Source: Vampirovibrio chlorellavorus (GTDB lineage: Bacteria > Cyanobacteriota > Vampirovibrionia > Vampirovibrionales > Vampirovibrionaceae). Taken from it: a stretch of DNA of 64,000 nt. Position numbers and translations under genes: made by a program. The stretch covers positions 142,138 to 206,137 of the forward strand of contig LAPX01000008.1 of the NCBI GenBank assembly GCA_001858525.1, given 5' to 3'. Below, one piece after another: positions 8,127-16,731 of the stretch (the first letter of the stretch is position 1; every line of letters starts with the position of its first letter). The notes under the pieces were generated by a model, which was given only the letters and a program-made list of their open reading frames with translations, made no database searches and was not told where the DNA came from.

Positions 8127-9407
8127 ATGTCTCAACCCCAGATTGATGTGCTCATTGTTGGTGCCGGACTGGCCGGATTGACGGCAGCCCGCTTGCTGAG
8201 CGAGCAGGGTTTGTCCTGTCAGTTGCTGGAAGCCACTGAATCGGTGGGAGGGCGGGTCAAAACCGATGAATTTGAAGGGTTTCTGCTGGACCGGGGCTTT
8301 CAGGTGCTGCTTTCCGCTTACCCGGAATGTCAAGCCTTGCTGGATTATGACCGCCTTGACCTAAAGCCCTTTTACAATGGCTCCCTCATCTGGACCGGGC
8401 AAGGGTTTGAGAAAGTGGCCGACCCTTGGCGACACCCCTGGGACGCTGTGCAAAGCGTGGGAAATTCCATTGGCTCCCTGATGGACAAGTTAAAAGTGGC
8501 CGCCTTGCGCCAACAGGTTTTATCCGGCTCCGATTCAGCCTGCTTCCAATCGCCAGAAACCACCACGCTGGCCTATTTGCGCAACTTCGGTTTTTCCGAA
8601 GGCATGATCGAACGCTTTTTCCGTCCCTTTCTGGGCGGCATTTTTCTGGAATCCCAGCTGGCCACCTCCAGCCGCTTTTTTGAGTTTGTTTTCCGCATGT
8701 TCGCCCTGGGCGATGTGGTGCTGCCCGCCCACGGCATGCAGGCCATCCCCCGGCAATTGGCAGACGGTTTGCCTGCGGGTGTATTGCGCCTAAATACCAA
8801 AGTGGCGCAAATCCAGCCGGGTCAGCCCGCGAGTCAAGTGATTCTGGCTTCCGGGGAAACGCTGAGCGCCAAAGCCATTTTGCTGGCCACCGATGCCGCT
8901 GATGCCGCCAAGCTTTGCCCCACCCTGCCCCAACGAGCCTTTAACCGGGTGCACTGTCTGTACTTTGCCGCCCCCACCGCGCCGCTGGATTTACCCATCT
9001 TAACCCTCAACGCCCAACCCGGCAGCCTGGTGAACAACTTGTGCGTGCCCAGTCTGGTATCGCCCGCTTACGCCCCAGCCGGGCAGCATCTCATCTCGGT
9101 ATCGGTTCTGCAAACGGAATTGAGCGATGAGGCTCTGGCGGCAGCTTTGCAACAAGAACTTCAAGGCTGGTTTGGGGAGGCGGTCAACAGTTGGCGCTTC
9201 CTAAAAGCCTACACTATTCATAAGGCCCTGCCCCGCCTGACGGTTCCGGAGAACCCCCTGACCCAAGCCAAAACCCCATTGACCGACGGGCTATTCCACT
9301 GCGGCGATTACCTGGACACCCCCTCGATCAACGGGGCCATGGCCACGGGTCGCCGAGCCGCCCAAGCCATTTTAGAGTCCCTCAAAACGGCCGTTGCCAC
9401 CCCCTGA
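8127..9407 (+). CDS. FAD-dependent amine-oxidase/desaturase-like oxidoreductase
   Basis: A 426-residue flavoprotein. The N-terminal Rossmann dinucleotide site (DVLIVGAGLAGLTAARLL) and the following GG-doublet motif (ESVGGRVKTD) are clear, and the C-terminal FAD contact (GLFHCGDYLDTPSINGAMATGRRAA) is intact. This pattern belongs to the amine oxidase/phytoene desaturase/protoporphyrinogen oxidase superfamily; the substrate cannot be read from sequence. ATG 8127 has GGAAAGGG 8 nt upstream. It is followed by a sirohydrochlorin-chelatase-like gene and an SDR-DUF2867 gene, and is controlled from the region shared with tetR-phrB. A role in pigment or porphyrin oxidation is inference. Confidence 0.85.
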   Translation: MSQPQIDVLIVGAGLAGLTAARLLSEQGLSCQLLEATESVGGRVKTDEFEGFLLDRGFQVLLSAYPECQALLDYDRLDLKPFYNGSLIWTGQGFEKVADPWRHPWDAVQSVGNSIGSLMDKLKVAALRQQVLSGSDSACFQSPETTTLAYLRNFGFSEGMIERFFRPFLGGIFLESQLATSSRFFEFVFRMFALGDVVLPAHGMQAIPRQLADGLPAGVLRLNTKVAQIQPGQPASQVILASGETLSAKAILLATDAADAAKLCPTLPQRAFNRVHCLYFAAPTAPLDLPILTLNAQPGSLVNNLCVPSLVSPAYAPAGQHLISVSVLQTELSDEALAAALQQELQGWFGEAVNSWRFLKAYTIHKALPRLTVPENPLTQAKTPLTDGLFHCGDYLDTPSINGAMATGRRAAQAILESLKTAVATP

Positions 9408-9431
9408 ATCCACCCGAAAAGGAGCTTCCCC

Positions 9432-9836
9432 ATGACATCCACTCAACCGCCTGCCACCCGTTTGGTGTTACTGGCCCATGGCAGCCGAGATCCCCGTTGG
9501 CAAGCCCCCTTTGTGGACTTATTAAGCCAAGCACGGCAGCAACTGGGGGAATCCGCCGTGGATTTGGCCTACATGGAAATGTGCGCGCCTTCCCTGCTGG
9601 ATATTTCTGAACCCGCCTACCAGCAAGGGGTTCGCCATATCAAGGTTTTGCCCCTGTTTATGTCCGCCGGGGGTCATGTCAGCAAAGATCTGCCCATGCT
9701 GGCTGAACAGGTCATGATGGCCTTTGACGGGCTGGAAGTGGAGATTCTCCCCCCGGTGGGCGAGCATGACACGGTCATTGCAGCCTTCTTGTCCGTCATT
9801 ACCCAAAGCCTCCAGAGCAACTGCCCCACCCCCTAA
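9432..9836 (+). CDS. CbiX/SirB-type chelatase
   Basis: A 134-residue single-domain protein with the family start LVLLAHGSRDPRW and the downstream block IKVLPLFMSAGGHVSKDLP, whose His residues match the metal-inserting site of CbiX/SirB. The family inserts cobalt or iron into sirohydrochlorin, or removes metal. Its short length matches the small CbiX form, which acts as a dimer. AAGGAG precedes the ATG, 24 nt after the oxidoreductase, so the two form an operon. No other siroheme or cobalamin genes are visible, so the physiological porphyrin is open. Confidence 0.85.
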   Translation: MTSTQPPATRLVLLAHGSRDPRWQAPFVDLLSQARQQLGESAVDLAYMEMCAPSLLDISEPAYQQGVRHIKVLPLFMSAGGHVSKDLPMLAEQVMMAFDGLEVEILPPVGEHDTVIAAFLSVITQSLQSNCPTP

Positions 9837-9934
9837 TCCCAATCTGTGAAATCATCCTTTAAGATCGTCAAGTAAGATAGCGTAGTACGGAACGGCGCGC
9901 CCACATCTCATCCGTTCCCGCAAGGGGGAAAGCC

Positions 9935-11434
9935 ATGCAACCGAACGAACACACCATTCTGGTCCTGGGGGCCACGGGCTACGTGGGAGGCCGTCTGGTG
10001 CCTCGCCTGTTACAGGCTGGCTACCGGGTCCGGGCGGCCAGCCGCTCCACCCGAAAACTGGAAAGCCGCAGCTGGGGGCATCACCCACTGGTAGAACTGG
10101 TGGCCGTGGATGTCACCGACCGGGCCTCTCTGACCCAAGCGGTTCAGGGCTGCACGGTGGTCTATTATCTGGTGCATTCCATGGACCCGTCCAATCAGGA
10201 TTTTTCCGAAGTAGACCGCATGGCGGCGGCCAATATGGTCCAAGCCGCTCAAGACGGCGGACTCAGCCGCATTATTTATCTCAGCGGGCTGGGACACGAT
10301 GACGGGGATCTCAGCAAACATTTAAAGTCTCGCACCGAGGTGGCCCACATTTTAAGCGAAGGCCCCGTGCCAGTGACCGTCTTGCGGGCGGCCATGATCA
10401 TCGGCTCGGGCAGCGCCTCCTTCGAGATTTTGCGCTATCTGGTGGATCGCTTGCCGGTCATGATTACCCCCAAGTGGCTGTCCACCCCCTGCCAGCCCAT
10501 CGCCATCCGCAATGTGCTTAATTACCTACTGGGCTGCTTGCAGCACCCAGAGACCACCGGAGAAACCTATGACATCGGCGGAGAGGATATTCTTACCTAC
10601 CGGCAGCTCATGGAAATTTATTCGGAAGAGGCCAAGTTGGGCCATCGCTGGATTATTCCCATTCCCTTTTTTACGCCGACCCTCAGCTCCTACTGGATTC
10701 ATCTGGTCACCCCGGTATCGGCCAGCATTGCCCGTCCCCTGGCGGAAGGCCTGCGCAACCCGGTGGTGTGCGGAGAAAGCCGCATCAGGGAGATCATCCC
10801 CCAGGAGCTGCTGAGTGTGCGAGAGGCCATTCACCTGGCTTTGGACAATATTGTGCGCCAAAGCGTGGAAAGTCACTGGACGGACGCAGGCTATCTGCCG
10901 CCGGTGGAAACCCGATACCCCGGCGATCCGGACTGGGCTGGCGGCAGCCTGTTCAAGGACCGGCGGGTCATTCGGGTGGAAGGGGCCATTGAGGATTTAT
11001 GGCATGCCATTGTGCGCATTGGCGGAGAAAATGGCTGGTATTACGGCAACTGGCTTTGGAGCATCCGGGGTCTGCTGGACAAACTATTCGGCGGGGTGGG
11101 CAGCTACCGGGGACGCCGCGATCCGGAGCGGGTTTGCCCGGGGGATGCCCTGGACTTCTGGCGGGTACTGAACGTGGACGAGCCCAAACGCCTGCGTCTG
11201 CTGGCAGAAATGAAAGTACCGGGTCTGGCCGTGCTGGAGTTTTTAATCACCCCGCTGGAAAACGGGCAACTGGAATTGGCCCAGACCGCCTGGTTTGCTC
11301 CCCGTGGCCTGGGTGGCCTGCTTTACTGGTACGCGGTGGCCCCCTTGCATAATTTAGTGTTCAACGGCATGCTGCGGGGCATCGCCAAGGCCTCCCACCG
11401 TCCCATCCTTCAGGGCCCCCTGCGCACGCATTAA
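9935..11434 (+). CDS. SDR-family NAD(P)-dependent protein with C-terminal DUF2867
   Basis: A 499-residue two-domain protein. Residues 1-300 form an extended SDR/NmrA-like Rossmann domain (ILVLGATGYVGGRLVPRLL, YYLVHSMD, RIIYLSGLG). Residues about 330-490 look like DUF2867, a START-like lipid-binding fold (DLWHAIVRIGGENGWYYGNWLW, LRLLAEMKVPGLAVLEF). In other bacteria such genes occur near photolyase and flavin oxidoreductase genes in light-stress clusters, which matches this neighbourhood. A strong GGGGGAAA site precedes ATG 9935. It follows the chelatase by 98 bp and probably belongs to the same unit. The substrate is unknown. Confidence 0.85.
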   Translation: MQPNEHTILVLGATGYVGGRLVPRLLQAGYRVRAASRSTRKLESRSWGHHPLVELVAVDVTDRASLTQAVQGCTVVYYLVHSMDPSNQDFSEVDRMAAANMVQAAQDGGLSRIIYLSGLGHDDGDLSKHLKSRTEVAHILSEGPVPVTVLRAAMIIGSGSASFEILRYLVDRLPVMITPKWLSTPCQPIAIRNVLNYLLGCLQHPETTGETYDIGGEDILTYRQLMEIYSEEAKLGHRWIIPIPFFTPTLSSYWIHLVTPVSASIARPLAEGLRNPVVCGESRIREIIPQELLSVREAIHLALDNIVRQSVESHWTDAGYLPPVETRYPGDPDWAGGSLFKDRRVIRVEGAIEDLWHAIVRIGGENGWYYGNWLWSIRGLLDKLFGGVGSYRGRRDPERVCPGDALDFWRVLNVDEPKRLRLLAEMKVPGLAVLEFLITPLENGQLELAQTAWFAPRGLGGLLYWYAVAPLHNLVFNGMLRGIAKASHRPILQGPLRTH

Positions 11435-11630
11435 AAATCAACTTAACAGCGGCCTCGGTTTTGGGCAAAATAAGGGAATGTTTCGGTTTTGTTCGCTCAG
11501 TTTCAAATCCGATTCGTTTTCCTTCTGAAAGGCCCGGTTCGCTCTGAGTTCTCCTCCCTTTGCCACTACCACTCTGGGGCGCCCGCTGCCCCAATGGCCC
11601 CTACCCAATGGGTCAAAATCGGTTGCGCCC

Positions 11631-13070
11631 ATGGGCGCTACTCAGGCGGCCTCTGGCCCCACAGTCTCCGGGCCGCTGTTTGGCCCACCCATTCCCGGCG
11701 ATCAGTTCACACCCTGGCGGCAAGCCCTGACCCCGGAAGGTCTGGCCTTTCACTACTACGATCTGGGGGAGGCCTACTACAAGGCCAGCCGCTTTGGGCA
11801 CGCCATTCAGGCCTATGATCAGTACCTGACCCTCAAACCCAGCGATGTCCAGGTCTTAAACAAACGCGGGGTCGCCAAGGCCGCCAAAAAAGATTACGTG
11901 GGGGCCATTGCCGACTACAGCATGGCCATTGCCATCAATCCCCAGTTTTACAACGCCTACCTGAACCGAGGCAACCTGTGGGTCTATCTGGGAGACTTCG
12001 CCCAAAAAGTGGGCCAACCCGAAGTCGCCCAGCGGGATTACCAACTGGCCCTGAACGATTACGGGCAGGCCGTCCGCCTGAACCCCATGAACAGCGCCGC
12101 CTACGAAAACCGGGCCGAACTGTACTCGGATCTGGGCATGCACAGCCTGGCCCTGCAAGACAAAGGCCGGGTCATCCAGCTTCAGAAGATGAAGACCCCC
12201 ACCTCCCTGCGATTACCCGTGTGCCCCCCCAGGGTGGCCCTGGTTTTGGCCAACGATGACTACGCTGGCTATGACAACGACCTGCAAGGCGGCCCCCTGC
12301 GGGATGCCCAGCGGGTGGCCAGTGTGCTGCGCAGTCAGGGTTTTTACGTGATGACCTGCTACAACCAAAGCGGTCCGGCCATGAAGGAGCAGGTGCGACA
12401 GTTCACCAACAAGCTGCGAGAGAACCCGGGAGCGGTGTCCATGGTCTACTACTCCGGCCACGGCGGGTCGATCAACGGCAATAACTACCTCATCCCCACC
12501 GAATTTACCGGCTCCCTGCCGCCCGATTTCGAGCAAAGCGCCGTCTCCGTGGATTATTTGCTAAAAGAGTTAAAGCAGGCGGGCAGTTACTTCAACATGA
12601 TTTTTCTGGATGCCTGCCGCACCCCCCTGATGAACGGCACCCTGTTTCGCTCCGGTAAAACGGCCCTCAAACAATGGGAAACAGAACCTGGCCCCGGTTT
12701 GGCCAACACCTGGATTGAATACGCCTCCCGGCCCAAAATGCCCGCTATCCAGAAGGGCAATGAAGGCCTGTACACCAAGTATCTGGTGGAATTTATGGCC
12801 CGCCCCGATCTGAACCTGAAAGAAGTGTCCATGTACACCAGCTACGCCCTGGAAAGTGACCCCACCGCCCAGCGGGAAGGCCAACATGCCCGCACCCAAA
12901 CCGACTTATCGCACACGGAAAGTATTGCCCAGGCCTTTTCCTTTGCCCGGCACTGCGCCAATCCCCTGCCGCATGTGCGTTTATCCACAACGCCGTGGGC
13001 CAACTTATCAGGGACAAGCTTTCCGGGGTCCGATTTAACCAGCGCCCCTCAGCCCCCCTTTTCCAGTTAG
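11631..13070 (+). CDS. TPR protein with C-terminal caspase-like (peptidase C14) domain
   Basis: A 479-residue predicted cysteine peptidase of the metacaspase/orthocaspase type. Residues about 40-195 contain four to five TPR units (YYDLGEAYYKASRFGHAIQAY and following). Residues about 205-430 are a p20-like domain with catalytic His in MVYYSGHGG and catalytic Cys in MIFLDACR; the upstream ALVLANDDYAG and PLRDAQRVASVLRSQGF blocks are typical. The tail is low-complexity Ser/Pro. No signal peptide and no good ribosome site is visible at ATG 11631, so the start is uncertain; the frame is open back to 11529 without another ATG. The TPRs probably recruit partners or substrates. Confidence 0.85.
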   Translation: MGATQAASGPTVSGPLFGPPIPGDQFTPWRQALTPEGLAFHYYDLGEAYYKASRFGHAIQAYDQYLTLKPSDVQVLNKRGVAKAAKKDYVGAIADYSMAIAINPQFYNAYLNRGNLWVYLGDFAQKVGQPEVAQRDYQLALNDYGQAVRLNPMNSAAYENRAELYSDLGMHSLALQDKGRVIQLQKMKTPTSLRLPVCPPRVALVLANDDYAGYDNDLQGGPLRDAQRVASVLRSQGFYVMTCYNQSGPAMKEQVRQFTNKLRENPGAVSMVYYSGHGGSINGNNYLIPTEFTGSLPPDFEQSAVSVDYLLKELKQAGSYFNMIFLDACRTPLMNGTLFRSGKTALKQWETEPGPGLANTWIEYASRPKMPAIQKGNEGLYTKYLVEFMARPDLNLKEVSMYTSYALESDPTAQREGQHARTQTDLSHTESIAQAFSFARHCANPLPHVRLSTTPWANLSGTSFPGSDLTSAPQPPFSS

Positions 13071-13076
13071 GCCCAG

Positions 13077-13292
13077 TTAGGCGTAGATATCCAGTTTCCG
13101 GCCCAGATTTGGGTTTAAGGGTTGACTGGGTTTATTGGGCGCTTGGACAGCCGCTGTTTGCCCGAAAGAAACGGTTTTGGCACCAAAAGCCGGAGAGGCT
13201 TGGGCGGCCTGAGTGGGCTGTGCGGCCCGCTGCGCTGGCAAGCGATTGGCTTGCTGAACCGGATAATGGCTACCGAAGGATTGAATACGCAT
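13077..13292 (-). CDS. small Gln/Ala/Pro-rich FG-box protein
   Basis: A 71-residue protein beginning MRIQSFGSHYP and containing two more FG dipeptides (SPAFGAK, VSFGQT). The rest is Gln/Ala/Pro/Asn-rich and probably disordered. It converges on the caspase gene with 6 bp between them. There is no strong ribosome site, so it is called mainly because its N-terminus matches the FG box seen on several other proteins here. Function unknown. Confidence 0.5.
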   Translation of the reverse strand: MRIQSFGSHYPVQQANRLPAQRAAQPTQAAQASPAFGAKTVSFGQTAAVQAPNKPSQPLNPNLGRKLDIYA

Positions 13293-13468
13293 GGTAGAAG
13301 TCCAGTCTTAATTTTTACAGGAAGGGCTTAACTGTGATGAATGGCGATAAATCTATTTTGATTTTATGGGTTGGTTTTATCGCCTGATTTTATTGTCCCA
13401 TGACTCTACCACAAACACCGGGGAAAAGCCGTTTTAAGGCATGCCAGCATGGGTTTGGCCATTTCAAG

Positions 13469-13523
13469 CTTTACAAAACCGTCACCAAACTGTCATCAAG
13501 TTGTCTTACAACTGACGCATAAT
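13469..13523 (+). promoter_or_regulatory. Pho-box-like array with -10
   Basis: Five consecutive 11-bp units: CTTTACAAAAC, CGTCACCAAAC, TGTCATCAAGT, TGTCTTACAAC, TGACGCATAAT. The central units match the PhoB direct-repeat pattern (TGTCA-N6) and the last contains a CATAAT at -10 distance, the arrangement of PhoB-activated promoters. The phoBR operon lies alongside. Confidence 0.65.
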
Positions 13524-13529
13524 GTCACC

Positions 13530-13631
13530 CATAGACAGTGAGACGCAAGCAATTGCGGATCTGGATGAAGATACCCCCTAACATATAGCAATCCCTGACT
13601 CGCCCGGTGTTACCATCTGGCGGGTCTTTTT
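13530..13631 (+). ncRNA. candidate Pho-regulated small transcript
   Basis: About 100 nt lie between the Pho-box promoter and an intrinsic terminator. No protein of normal size fits. A 19-codon ORF (13522-13581, starting MSPIDSETQA) overlaps the -10 and has no ribosome site, so a small RNA is more likely, though a leaderless micropeptide is possible. The transcript is inferred only from the promoter-terminator pair. Confidence 0.45.
13597..13631 (+). terminator. intrinsic terminator of the small transcript
   Basis: GACTCGCC pairs with GGCGGGTC (one G-T pair) across a 14-nt loop, followed by TTTTT. The T-run is on the plus strand, so it does not serve phoR. Confidence 0.7.
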
Positions 13632-13737
13632 GTATGCCACCAAACAAGCCCCCGCAAAGCGCAAATCCCTGTTGCCAAGAGTAACATAACACCCCACTCA
13701 GCGAAGAACCAAAAAGAATTTAGGCCAGTTCAAGGAC

Positions 13738-14937
13738 TTAGACAACTTCAGCAGTGGCCGGGTCCAGGGTAAAGCTAAAGGTAGACCCTTTGCTGTCGTT
13801 GCTTTCCACCCAGATTTCCCCGTTATGGAGCTGCACAATGTGTTTGACAATGGATAAGCCCAGCCCAGTGCCGCCCATCTCCCGGGAACGGGCCTTGTCC
13901 ACCCGGTAAAAACGCTCAAAAATACGGGAATGGTACTTGGGATCAATGCCCATACCGTTATCGATGACATCCACCTGAATTTTTTGGCGATCATTCAGAC
14001 CGGCCTTGACCACCACCTGCCCTTCGGTGGGGGTGTATTTAATGGCGTTATCCAGCAGATTGGTTAATACCTGCTGCAAGCTGCTGAGATCGGCCAGCGC
14101 TCTGGGCAGAGAGTCGCTGATTTCCAAGGACACCTGAATCTTCTTTTCATCGGCCTTATCCTGAACCAGGGTCAGCACCTGCTGAATCAACCCTTGCACA
14201 GAAGTGGGCAGAAACTCCGGCTTATAATCGGGCGATTCCAGCTTGGAAAGATCTAGCAAATCTTCCACCAGTTGGGTTAGGCGCAAGGAATGCCGGTGAA
14301 TGACCTTGATAAAATCCAGACACACGGCCGGGTCATCGACGGCCCCGTCCAGCAAGGTTTCGGAATAACCTTCAATGGCACTGAGCGGGGTGCGTAACTC
14401 GTGAGACACATTGGCCACAAAATCCCGCCGCATGCGCTCGGTCTGACGAATATCGGTAATATCATGAAAAATGATCACACAACCATCCACCGTCTGCGGA
14501 CTGGGATCTTCCGAGGGCGTAATGGTGCGGACATCGGGCTCCCCGGTGCCCAACAACCCCGGAATGTTAATGGGCACAATATGGGCCTCAAAAAACAGGG
14601 GCTGTGGATAGCCTTGTTCCAGGGTAATCTCTTCCACGCAGGTGTTTGCAGTGGAAAGCACCGTGTGCATGGCGGTTAAAAACATCGGATTCTGAATGAC
14701 CGCATCGACTTGCTGACCCACCACATCGTCTTTCAACTGCAAAAACTGCTTCAGAGAGCGGTTGACCTGCAAAATCTGCCCCTGGCGATCGCAAATCAGA
14801 ATGCCGTCCCGAAACTCCTTCAACAGCATCATTAAAATGTGCTGCTCCCGGAACAGGTGCTTGAGCTGGCTAAAACTTTTGGACGGGGTGGGGGGAAGGG
14901 TGGTCATAGGGGGTGTATGGCAATCTATCTCAGGCAT
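13738..14937 (-). CDS. phoR: PhoR-like sensor histidine kinase
   Basis: A 399-residue kinase whose partner is the PhoB-like regulator 4 nt upstream. It contains a PAS domain (GILICDRQGQILQVNRSL), a HisKA domain with the phospho-acceptor in FVANVSHELRTPLSAIEG, and a full HATPase (LLDNAIKYTPTEG, DNGMGIDPKYHSRIFERFYR, GGTGLGLSIVKHI). No membrane segment is predicted, unlike E. coli PhoR, so the protein is probably cytoplasmic or tethered through a partner. The name rests on similarity of architecture and the paired regulator; an adjacent Pho-box array supports it. Confidence 0.85.
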   Translation of the reverse strand: MPEIDCHTPPMTTLPPTPSKSFSQLKHLFREQHILMMLLKEFRDGILICDRQGQILQVNRSLKQFLQLKDDVVGQQVDAVIQNPMFLTAMHTVLSTANTCVEEITLEQGYPQPLFFEAHIVPINIPGLLGTGEPDVRTITPSEDPSPQTVDGCVIIFHDITDIRQTERMRRDFVANVSHELRTPLSAIEGYSETLLDGAVDDPAVCLDFIKVIHRHSLRLTQLVEDLLDLSKLESPDYKPEFLPTSVQGLIQQVLTLVQDKADEKKIQVSLEISDSLPRALADLSSLQQVLTNLLDNAIKYTPTEGQVVVKAGLNDRQKIQVDVIDNGMGIDPKYHSRIFERFYRVDKARSREMGGTGLGLSIVKHIVQLHNGEIWVESNDSKGSTFSFTLDPATAEVV

Positions 14938-14941
14938 TGAT

Positions 14942-15712
14942 CTAAAGAATGGGGCTGGACACGGAAACGGCAGGTGATTCCAGCGCTACTGATTCGGGAG
15001 CATTCGTATTGGCCGGTGCATCCATCGTAATGCGATACCCCAGCCCCCGCACAGTCTCGACCATATCCCGGGCCGGACCCAGCTTGGCCCGCAGCCGCTT
15101 GACCTGGGCATCCACAGTGCGGTCCATCACCGATTCTGCCTCTTCCTGCCAAACGGTTTCCAGCATCTGCTCCCGGGTTTTGACCCGGTTAGGCTGGCTG
15201 GCCAGGGCCATTAAAATCTTGAACTCGGTGTGGGTCAGCGAAATATCCTGATCGCTGACCAGTACCCGGAACTCCTCCGGAAAAATTTTGAGACGACCCA
15301 GCTCAATGCATTTGCTTTCCGCCTCACCGGGACGCGGCCCAGAGGTTCGGGCCAACATGGCCTTGACTCGCAAAACCAGCTCTTTGGGGCTAAAGGGCTT
15401 AATCACATAATCTTCCACCCCGCATTCAAAGCCGGTCACCCGGTTATACTCAGAAGATCGGGCGGTCAGCATGATAATGGGAATATGGCGGGTTTCCGCA
15501 CTGCCCTTGAGATCCCGGCAAATATCGTACCCGGAACGATCCGGCAGCATCAAATCCAGAATAATCAGGTTGGGCTGGAAGCTTTCCACCAAGGGCAACA
15601 CGGATGAACCATTGTAAGCCGATTCCACCTGCAAGCCATTTTTTTCCAAGTTATAACGAACCAGATTCACCAGGTCTTTTTCATCATCAACAACCAAAAT
15701 GCGGGATGTCAT
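14942..15712 (-). CDS. phoB: PhoB-like response regulator
   Basis: A 256-residue OmpR/PhoB-class regulator. The receiver has the acidic pair and phospho-acceptor in LVVDDEKDLV and LIILDLMLPDRSG plus the lysine in YVIKPFSPKEL; the C-terminal winged helix shows LTHTEFKILMALAS and VDAQVKRLRAKLG. ATG 15712 is used; the ORF-track TTG at 15733 adds seven residues with no support. It is transcribed with phoR. Its expected targets are Pho-box promoters such as the one at 13469-13523; the Pit gene further on has different repeats. Confidence 0.9.
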   Translation of the reverse strand: MTSRILVVDDEKDLVNLVRYNLEKNGLQVESAYNGSSVLPLVESFQPNLIILDLMLPDRSGYDICRDLKGSAETRHIPIIMLTARSSEYNRVTGFECGVEDYVIKPFSPKELVLRVKAMLARTSGPRPGEAESKCIELGRLKIFPEEFRVLVSDQDISLTHTEFKILMALASQPNRVKTREQMLETVWQEEAESVMDRTVDAQVKRLRAKLGPARDMVETVRGLGYRITMDAPANTNAPESVALESPAVSVSSPIL

Positions 15713-15792
15713 GGGGTGGGATCCGTCTGGCAAGTGTGACTGAGCTTTGGGTAAGCCTTACGCTGAAGGCATGATAACCGAAACAGGTGCGG

Positions 15793-16482
15793 CTAAGCCA
15801 TGGAAGTTGTAAAAACTGGCCCCAGCGGGGCGGATAGAAATGGGTTGTGTGCCGACTGGCTGGACAAACCCAGAGGAATAAATTGAGGTACAAACTGCGG
15901 GATAAACTGTGGCAAAACCGGGCTGGTAAAAGGAGAAGGGTTGTTGTCCGACCCGGGGCCCGACTGGGCGAACGTTAAGGGCTGATGTTTGATAGAATGA
16001 GCGTCGCCGCTCATTTTTTTTTCAGCCACTTTAGCGTTGATGGCATCCTCATCCCCATCATCCTCAGAATGATCCTCATCCCCTTCAATCACGCTTTCAT
16101 TCAGCTCTCCACCGGGCTTCCAGATGTTGCGAGGCGCCACTTTCCGGCTAATGGCCTCCGCAGCGAAAATACCCAGGGTAATGGGGATGGACTTCAGCAG
16201 AATGTGATGACTGGCCGCCTTTTGCAATAAGGTTTTGAGCCCCTGAAAGGGAATGTGCTTCAGGCTGAATTGATGACCCAGCCAGTCCAGCGCAGCGGTA
16301 AGCGCGGACACCATGCCCAAGGTCGCGGATTCGCGCTGGATGGTGTTCTTTTTCACCTGCCAGGGGGCATTGCGGTCATCCCAAACCCGATAGCCACTAC
16401 CGACACCTTTGGTGGCCACGGCCGCCAAAGCAGTGTGGAATACTTCACGAGCGACGCTGGTTGTAACGGGGCTGATGGCCAT
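15793..16482 (-). CDS. hypothetical protein with acidic linker and Pro/Phe-rich tail
   Basis: A 229-residue protein of no known family. Residues 1-130 are mildly hydrophobic and helical (VAREVFHTALAAVATKG, GMVSALTAALDWLG), residues about 140-160 are strongly acidic (GDEDHSEDDGDED), and the tail repeats PQFIPQFVPQFIP. The modular, low-complexity composition resembles the other lineage-specific proteins in the window, but it lacks the FG box. It lies 80 bp upstream of phoB in the same direction; co-transcription is possible. Confidence 0.6.
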   Translation of the reverse strand: MAISPVTTSVAREVFHTALAAVATKGVGSGYRVWDDRNAPWQVKKNTIQRESATLGMVSALTAALDWLGHQFSLKHIPFQGLKTLLQKAASHHILLKSIPITLGIFAAEAISRKVAPRNIWKPGGELNESVIEGDEDHSEDDGDEDAINAKVAEKKMSGDAHSIKHQPLTFAQSGPGSDNNPSPFTSPVLPQFIPQFVPQFIPLGLSSQSAHNPFLSAPLGPVFTTSMA

Positions 16483-16731
16483 TGTGGCAACAGGCTTTCC
16501 TAGTCATTTGATATCCTGAATATGAGCTCATCCTATGGAAGTCCTGTGACATTTTGATGACAGCATGACCGAGTGATACGAAATGTTAACTTGCCCCTTA
16601 CCTTTCAGCGCTCTTCCCACCACCCATATTCTCTGTATATGGCATTTCATTAAGAAATATTTATAAAAAATTAAAGATCTGAATTGCCTGACCGAAACAC
16701 AAAATAATGCACTTCCACAGGTTGCAATTCC

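Noticed and set aside
13522-13581. 19-codon ORF as a confident gene
   Set aside because: It overlaps the predicted -10 and lacks a ribosome site, so it is mentioned only as an alternative to a small RNA.
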